From positions 1 to 64,000 of the forward strand of contig NZ_KB907085.1 in the NCBI RefSeq assembly GCF_000381765.1: 64,000 nt of DNA, in the 5' to 3' direction. The notes beneath the pieces were generated by a model. It did no database searches, was not told where the DNA came from, and saw only the letters and a program-made list of their open reading frames with translations. This document shows, one piece after another, positions 60,826 through 64,000 of this stretch. This DNA comes from [Zimmermannella] faecalis ATCC 13722. GTDB lineage: Bacteria > Actinomycetota > Actinomycetes > Actinomycetales > Microbacteriaceae. Position 1 is the stretch's first letter. Every line of letters starts with the position of its first letter. The position numbers and the translations under genes are program-made.

Positions 60826-61746
60826 CTACTTGCCGGCGTTGTCGCGCTTTGGGCCGCGGTATTCGCTCGGCAGCACGATGACCGGCACCTCGAGCGCCTC
60901 GAGGATGCGCCGGGCTCGCGACCCGAGAAACACGCTCAGCCCGCGGCCGAGCCGGCTCGAGCCGATGAGCGCGAGGTCGCCCGGGCGCCAGTCGATCTTC
61001 GCGAGGGCGTCTTCGAACCCGCGCCCCTCGGCGATCTGAATCGTCGCGCGCCCCGAGTCGAGCATCCCGACCGCGGTGTCTTCGAGGTGGCGCCCGCCAA
61101 AGCTGCGTGCCTCGTCGTAGATCTCGCGCACCTCGCGCGGCGCGACCTGGTCGACCTGCACGAGGGAGACGAGCCTGAGCGGCACGTCGCGCTCGACCGC
61201 GCGCTGCACGGCCCGGCCGATGACCACTTCGGAACCCGCGCGCGTGCCGTAGATGCCAGTGATGCGCTGCACGGGTGTTCCCGGGTCGGCGAAGCGCCGC
61301 ACCGCGAGCCCAACGGGCACGGGCGAGGCGTGCAGCAGGGCGTTCGCGACCGGCCCGAGCGTGAACCTGTGCAGAATCGGGCCCGCGTGTGCACCGATCA
61401 CGATCACCGAGGCATCGACCTCTTCGGCCGCCTCAATCAGCCCGCGGGCAGGGTTGTCGTCGAAGCGCACCTCAAAGCGGGCGTCGATCCCCTCGGGCAC
61501 GCGGCGCAGCGCGTCATCGCGCCACTCGCGCAGCTGGGCCGAGTAGATGCGGTCGGTGGGGATGAACGTGCCGACACTCGCGGCACCGTACGCCGACGGC
61601 TCGGGCACGACCATCGTGATGATGACTTCTGAGCCCTTGTCGCGAGCAAGGAAGCTCGCGAGGGCGAGTGCGTCGTAGCCCGGCGCATCCGCGACATACC
61701 CCACGATGATGCGCTCGGGGGATGTCGATGCTGCCGGTGCCGTCAT
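60826..61746 (-). CDS. Universal stress protein with two UspA domains
   Basis: A 306-residue tandem UspA protein. The first domain (about 12-145) ends in VIVIGAHAGPILHRFTLGPVANALLHASPVPV, cut here by position. The second (about 155-295) ends in LALIGSSRLGRGLSVFLGSRARRILEALEVPVIV. Both keep G-x-H/S-x9-G-S-type ATP-binding loops in part. ATG at 61746 with GAGGAG upstream. Divergent from the TetR gene and in line with the APC permease downstream (112 bases). Confidence 0.88.
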   Translation of the reverse strand: MTAPAASTSPERIIVGYVADAPGYDALALASFLARDKGSEVIITMVVPEPSAYGAASVGTFIPTDRIYSAQLREWRDDALRRVPEGIDARFEVRFDDNPARGLIEAAEEVDASVIVIGAHAGPILHRFTLGPVANALLHASPVPVGLAVRRFADPGTPVQRITGIYGTRAGSEVVIGRAVQRAVERDVPLRLVSLVQVDQVAPREVREIYDEARSFGGRHLEDTAVGMLDSGRATIQIAEGRGFEDALAKIDWRPGDLALIGSSRLGRGLSVFLGSRARRILEALEVPVIVLPSEYRGPKRDNAGK

Positions 61747-61893
61747 TGGCTGCCACTCCTCATTCTCACTGCGCGCTCCCGCACCCTCTCGAACGGCGCC
61801 GCCACGCGTAGCCATAATGCTACCCGCCGACCCCACTGACGAATGTCGATCATTTATTCTTTACCCTGAAGGCACCGACGAAGGAGGCCGACC

Positions 61894-62562
61894 ATGGCTG
61901 GAAACCGACGCCCCGCGGGCCGACCGCGCACGCGTATCCTCGGCCGCGAGGTCATCACCGAGGCCGCGCGCAAGATTATTGCGACGAACGGCGTGCAGGC
62001 GTTCACAATGACGCAACTCGCCGCCCGCCTCAATGTGACCCCGTCGGCGGTGTACAACCATGCCGACTCGAAGCTCGAGATTTTGCGCTGGATCGAAGAC
62101 TCGATCATGGGCGAGATCGACGTGACGCCCTTCGATGAGAAGCCGTGGCGCGAGGCGCTGAAGCTCTGGGCGCGCAGCTACCGCGACACGATGGCGAAGC
62201 ACTCCGAGCTCATCACGGCGATCGCGACGACCGAGGTGCTCGAGTCGCCGCAGACGGTCGCAATGTACGAGCGCGTCACGCAGGCGCTCGTCGAGGCCGG
62301 CTGGCCGCTCGAGTCGATCGTGCCGCTCATCACGGCGCTCGAGTCGTTCATCTACGGCAACGCGATCAACGAGCACGCGCCCGAAGACGTCTACGCGGTC
62401 GGCGAGCTCGCGCGCTACGCGCCGACGTTCTCGAAGGCGGTTGAGGCGCAGCCCGAGCGCAGCCAGCACGCGATCAACGACGAGCTGTTCGACATCGGCT
62501 TCGAGGCGATCGTGACGTGGACCCAGGAGCACTTCGCGAAGGGAACCGGAGCGCAGAAGTAG
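61894..62562 (+). CDS. TetR-family transcriptional regulator
   Basis: A 222-residue regulator. The helix-turn-helix is AFTMTQLAARLNVTPSAVYNHADSKLEIL at about residues 37-65. The ligand domain resembles the TetR_C type with long helices. AAGGAGG precedes the ATG. It is divergent from the stress protein and convergent with gabT. The 3' end including the stop codon lies in a duplicated 30-bp unit. Confidence 0.87.
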   Translation: MAGNRRPAGRPRTRILGREVITEAARKIIATNGVQAFTMTQLAARLNVTPSAVYNHADSKLEILRWIEDSIMGEIDVTPFDEKPWREALKLWARSYRDTMAKHSELITAIATTEVLESPQTVAMYERVTQALVEAGWPLESIVPLITALESFIYGNAINEHAPEDVYAVGELARYAPTFSKAVEAQPERSQHAINDELFDIGFEAIVTWTQEHFAKGTGAQK

Positions 62563-62585
62563 AGCGCGAAGGGAACCGGAGCGCA
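62535..62585 (+). repeat. 30-bp-period direct repeat across the tetR-type stop
   Basis: The same 21 bases occur at 62535-62555 and 62565-62585. The first copy is the last coding stretch; the second lies just after the stop. A recent tandem duplication. Confidence 0.85.
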
Positions 62586-62608
62586 ATAACAGAGCGTCAG
62601 CCCAAACG

Positions 62609-62647
62609 AACGGCGGGGCCCGAGTCAGTGACTCGGGCCCCGCCGTT
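62609..62647. terminator. Perfect 19-bp hairpin between convergent tetR-type gene and gabT
   Basis: Arms 62609-62627 and 62629-62647 are exact inverted copies around a single base, with TTT after the plus-strand arm. A bidirectional terminator. Confidence 0.85.
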
Positions 62648-62660
62648 TCGTGGATACGCG

Positions 62661-63986
62661 CTACGCGTTCGCGCGGATCGCGGCGACCAGCACGTCGAGG
62701 CCGTCGCGGAGCGTCTTCTCCGGCATGACGAGCGGGGGCAGCAGGCGAATCACGTTGCCGTAGGTGCCGCAGGTGAGGAACAGCACGCCCTCGCCGAGCG
62801 CCTGCTTCACGATCTTGCCGACGACCTCGGGGTTCGGGGTCTTGTCGGCACCCGTGACGAACTCGATCGCGAGCATCGCGCCGCGGCCGCGCACCTCACC
62901 GACGATGTCGAGCTCGTCGACGAGCGGCTCGAGCACCGACTTCGCGACCTCTTCGATCTTCAGCGCGGCGTCGAGCAGGCCCTGCTCCTCGTACGCCTCG
63001 ATCGTCGCGAGCGCCGACGCGTTCGCGACCGGGTTGCCCGAGTAGGTGCCGCCGATGCCACCGGGCTGGGGCGCATCCATGATCTCGGCGCGGCCGATGA
63101 CTGCCGACAGCGGCATGCCGCCCGCGAGGCCCTTCGCCGAGGTGACGAGGTCGGGCTCGATGCCGCTCCATTCCGAGCAGAACCACTTGCCGGTGCGGGC
63201 CATGCCGGCCTGCACCTCGTCGGCAACGAACACGATGCCGTTGTCGTTCGCGAACTTCACGAGGCCCTCGAGGAACCCGTCGGCCGGCACGAGGAAGCCG
63301 CCCTCGCCGACGAGGGGCTCGATGACGATCGCGGCGACGTTGTGCGCGCCGACCTGCTTCTCGATCGCCGAGATGGTGCGGGCCGCGGCCGCTTCGCCCG
63401 AGAGCTCGTCGCGGTACGGGTAGCTGAGCGGCACGCGGTAGATCTCGTTCGCGAACGGGCCGAAGCCGTCCTTGTACGGGAGGTTCTTCGCGGTCATCGC
63501 CATCGTGAGGTTGGTACGGCCGTGGAACGCGTGGTCGAACACGACGATCGCGTTGCGGCCCGTGTACTTACGGGCGATCTTCACGGCGTTTTCGAGCGCC
63601 TCGGCACCCGAGTTGAACAGGGCGGCCTTCTTCTCGAACGAGCCGGGGGTGAGCTCGGTGAGGCGCTTGCAGAGCTCGACGTAGTTGCCGTAGGGCGCCG
63701 TGTTCACCTGCAGGTGGAGCGCGTTCGCCGCGGCGTCCTGCACGGCCTTGACGACCTTCGGGTTCGCGTTGCCGACGGTCGACACGCCAATGCCCGAGCC
63801 GAAGTCGATGAACTGGTTGCCGTCGACGTCGCGCAGCACGACACCGTCGGCGTCCTCGATGTAGCTCGGCAGGGCCGAGCCGATCGACGCGCTCACGTAC
63901 TTCGTGCGCTCCTTCGCGAGCTCCTGCGACTTGGGGCCGGGGATCTCGGTGACAATCTTCCGCTGCTGTTCGAGACGGAACTCCAT
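62661..63986 (-). CDS. gabT: 4-aminobutyrate aminotransferase (class III)
   Basis: A 441-residue PLP enzyme that moves the amino group of GABA to 2-oxoglutarate. The PLP lysine is in TSAKGLAGGMPLSAV, NSGAEALENAVKIARKYTGR is the phosphate/Ser region, and FVADEVQAGMARTGK holds the cofactor Asp. SGIGVSTVGNANPKVV is typical of actinobacterial GabT. AGGAAGG lies upstream of the ATG at 63986, so the gene is complete. Related 5-aminovalerate transaminases cannot be excluded. Confidence 0.92.
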   Translation of the reverse strand: MEFRLEQQRKIVTEIPGPKSQELAKERTKYVSASIGSALPSYIEDADGVVLRDVDGNQFIDFGSGIGVSTVGNANPKVVKAVQDAAANALHLQVNTAPYGNYVELCKRLTELTPGSFEKKAALFNSGAEALENAVKIARKYTGRNAIVVFDHAFHGRTNLTMAMTAKNLPYKDGFGPFANEIYRVPLSYPYRDELSGEAAAARTISAIEKQVGAHNVAAIVIEPLVGEGGFLVPADGFLEGLVKFANDNGIVFVADEVQAGMARTGKWFCSEWSGIEPDLVTSAKGLAGGMPLSAVIGRAEIMDAPQPGGIGGTYSGNPVANASALATIEAYEEQGLLDAALKIEEVAKSVLEPLVDELDIVGEVRGRGAMLAIEFVTGADKTPNPEVVGKIVKQALGEGVLFLTCGTYGNVIRLLPPLVMPEKTLRDGLDVLVAAIRANA

Positions 63987-64000
63987 TGCTCTGCCTTCCT

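Noticed and set aside
60826-61746. Fusion of two genes in the stress protein
   Set aside because: Tandem UspA domains of this length are normal in actinobacteria.
1-64000. Prophage, integrase, IS element or toxin-antitoxin module
   Set aside because: No integrase, transposase, phage structural gene or typical small toxin pair was found in any frame.

Overview
The window is high-GC DNA (roughly 68-70% G+C by eye) with short intergenic gaps, many 4-base start/stop overlaps and many GTG starts. It also shows TAnnnT-N6-ATG leaderless starts and an LAxTG-type wall anchor. This points to an actinobacterium, most likely a member of Microbacteriaceae; the genus cannot be fixed from the sequence alone. 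Genes are read on both strands. I see no prophage, insertion sequence or CRISPR array.

Left part (1-13.7 kb): a decayed SDR gene behind an MMPL exporter, an MFS carrier, an FMN reductase and a YeiH-type exporter come first. They are followed by what looks like an epsilon-poly-lysine-type locus. It holds a DapA-family aldolase coupled to a 4'-phosphopantetheinyl transferase, facing a 1382-residue Pls-type synthetase (A, carrier, three tandem left-handed beta-helix domains in membrane segments) and an M1 zinc aminopeptidase.

13.9-25.8 kb is a molybdenum island. It has two converging cofactor operons (mog-moaE-moaA; moeB-moeA-moaC-mobA-DUF6457-moaD), the molybdate ABC transporter modABC, fdhD and an FdhF/YdeP-type oxidoreductase. 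Together these make, load and use the molybdenum cofactor.

25.9-42.7 kb is catabolic: an amino-acid permease, an unknown protein, a wall-anchored GH106-like glycosidase, and a LacI-controlled module (Gfo/Idh/MocA dehydrogenase, TIM-barrel isomerase, sugar porter) with matched operators. An IclR-flanked module (Zn alcohol dehydrogenase, MHS carrier, HpcH/HpaI aldolase) and an F420-type NADP reductase follow. A tRNA-Gln and a VOC protein lie just beyond.

43.7-51.1 kb: a frameshifted DEAD-box helicase is followed by a repeat-rich gap. Next comes a tightly overlapped five-gene operon of two flavin monooxygenases, a flavin reductase, an ATP-grasp ligase and a homocysteine synthase, probably for organosulfur use.

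51.2-64 kb: an HD phosphohydrolase and membrane protein lie divergent from satD with twin operators. After them come a thioredoxin-reductase-like enzyme, gltX, corA, a single-domain voltage-gated cation channel, a FAH-family hydrolase, an APC permease, a universal stress protein, a TetR regulator and gabT.

Intergenic DNA carries several families of palindromic repeats: a 72-bp family with eight full copies, a 68-bp pair and a 63-bp pair. There are also many long terminator hairpins, including one perfect 63-bp palindrome.
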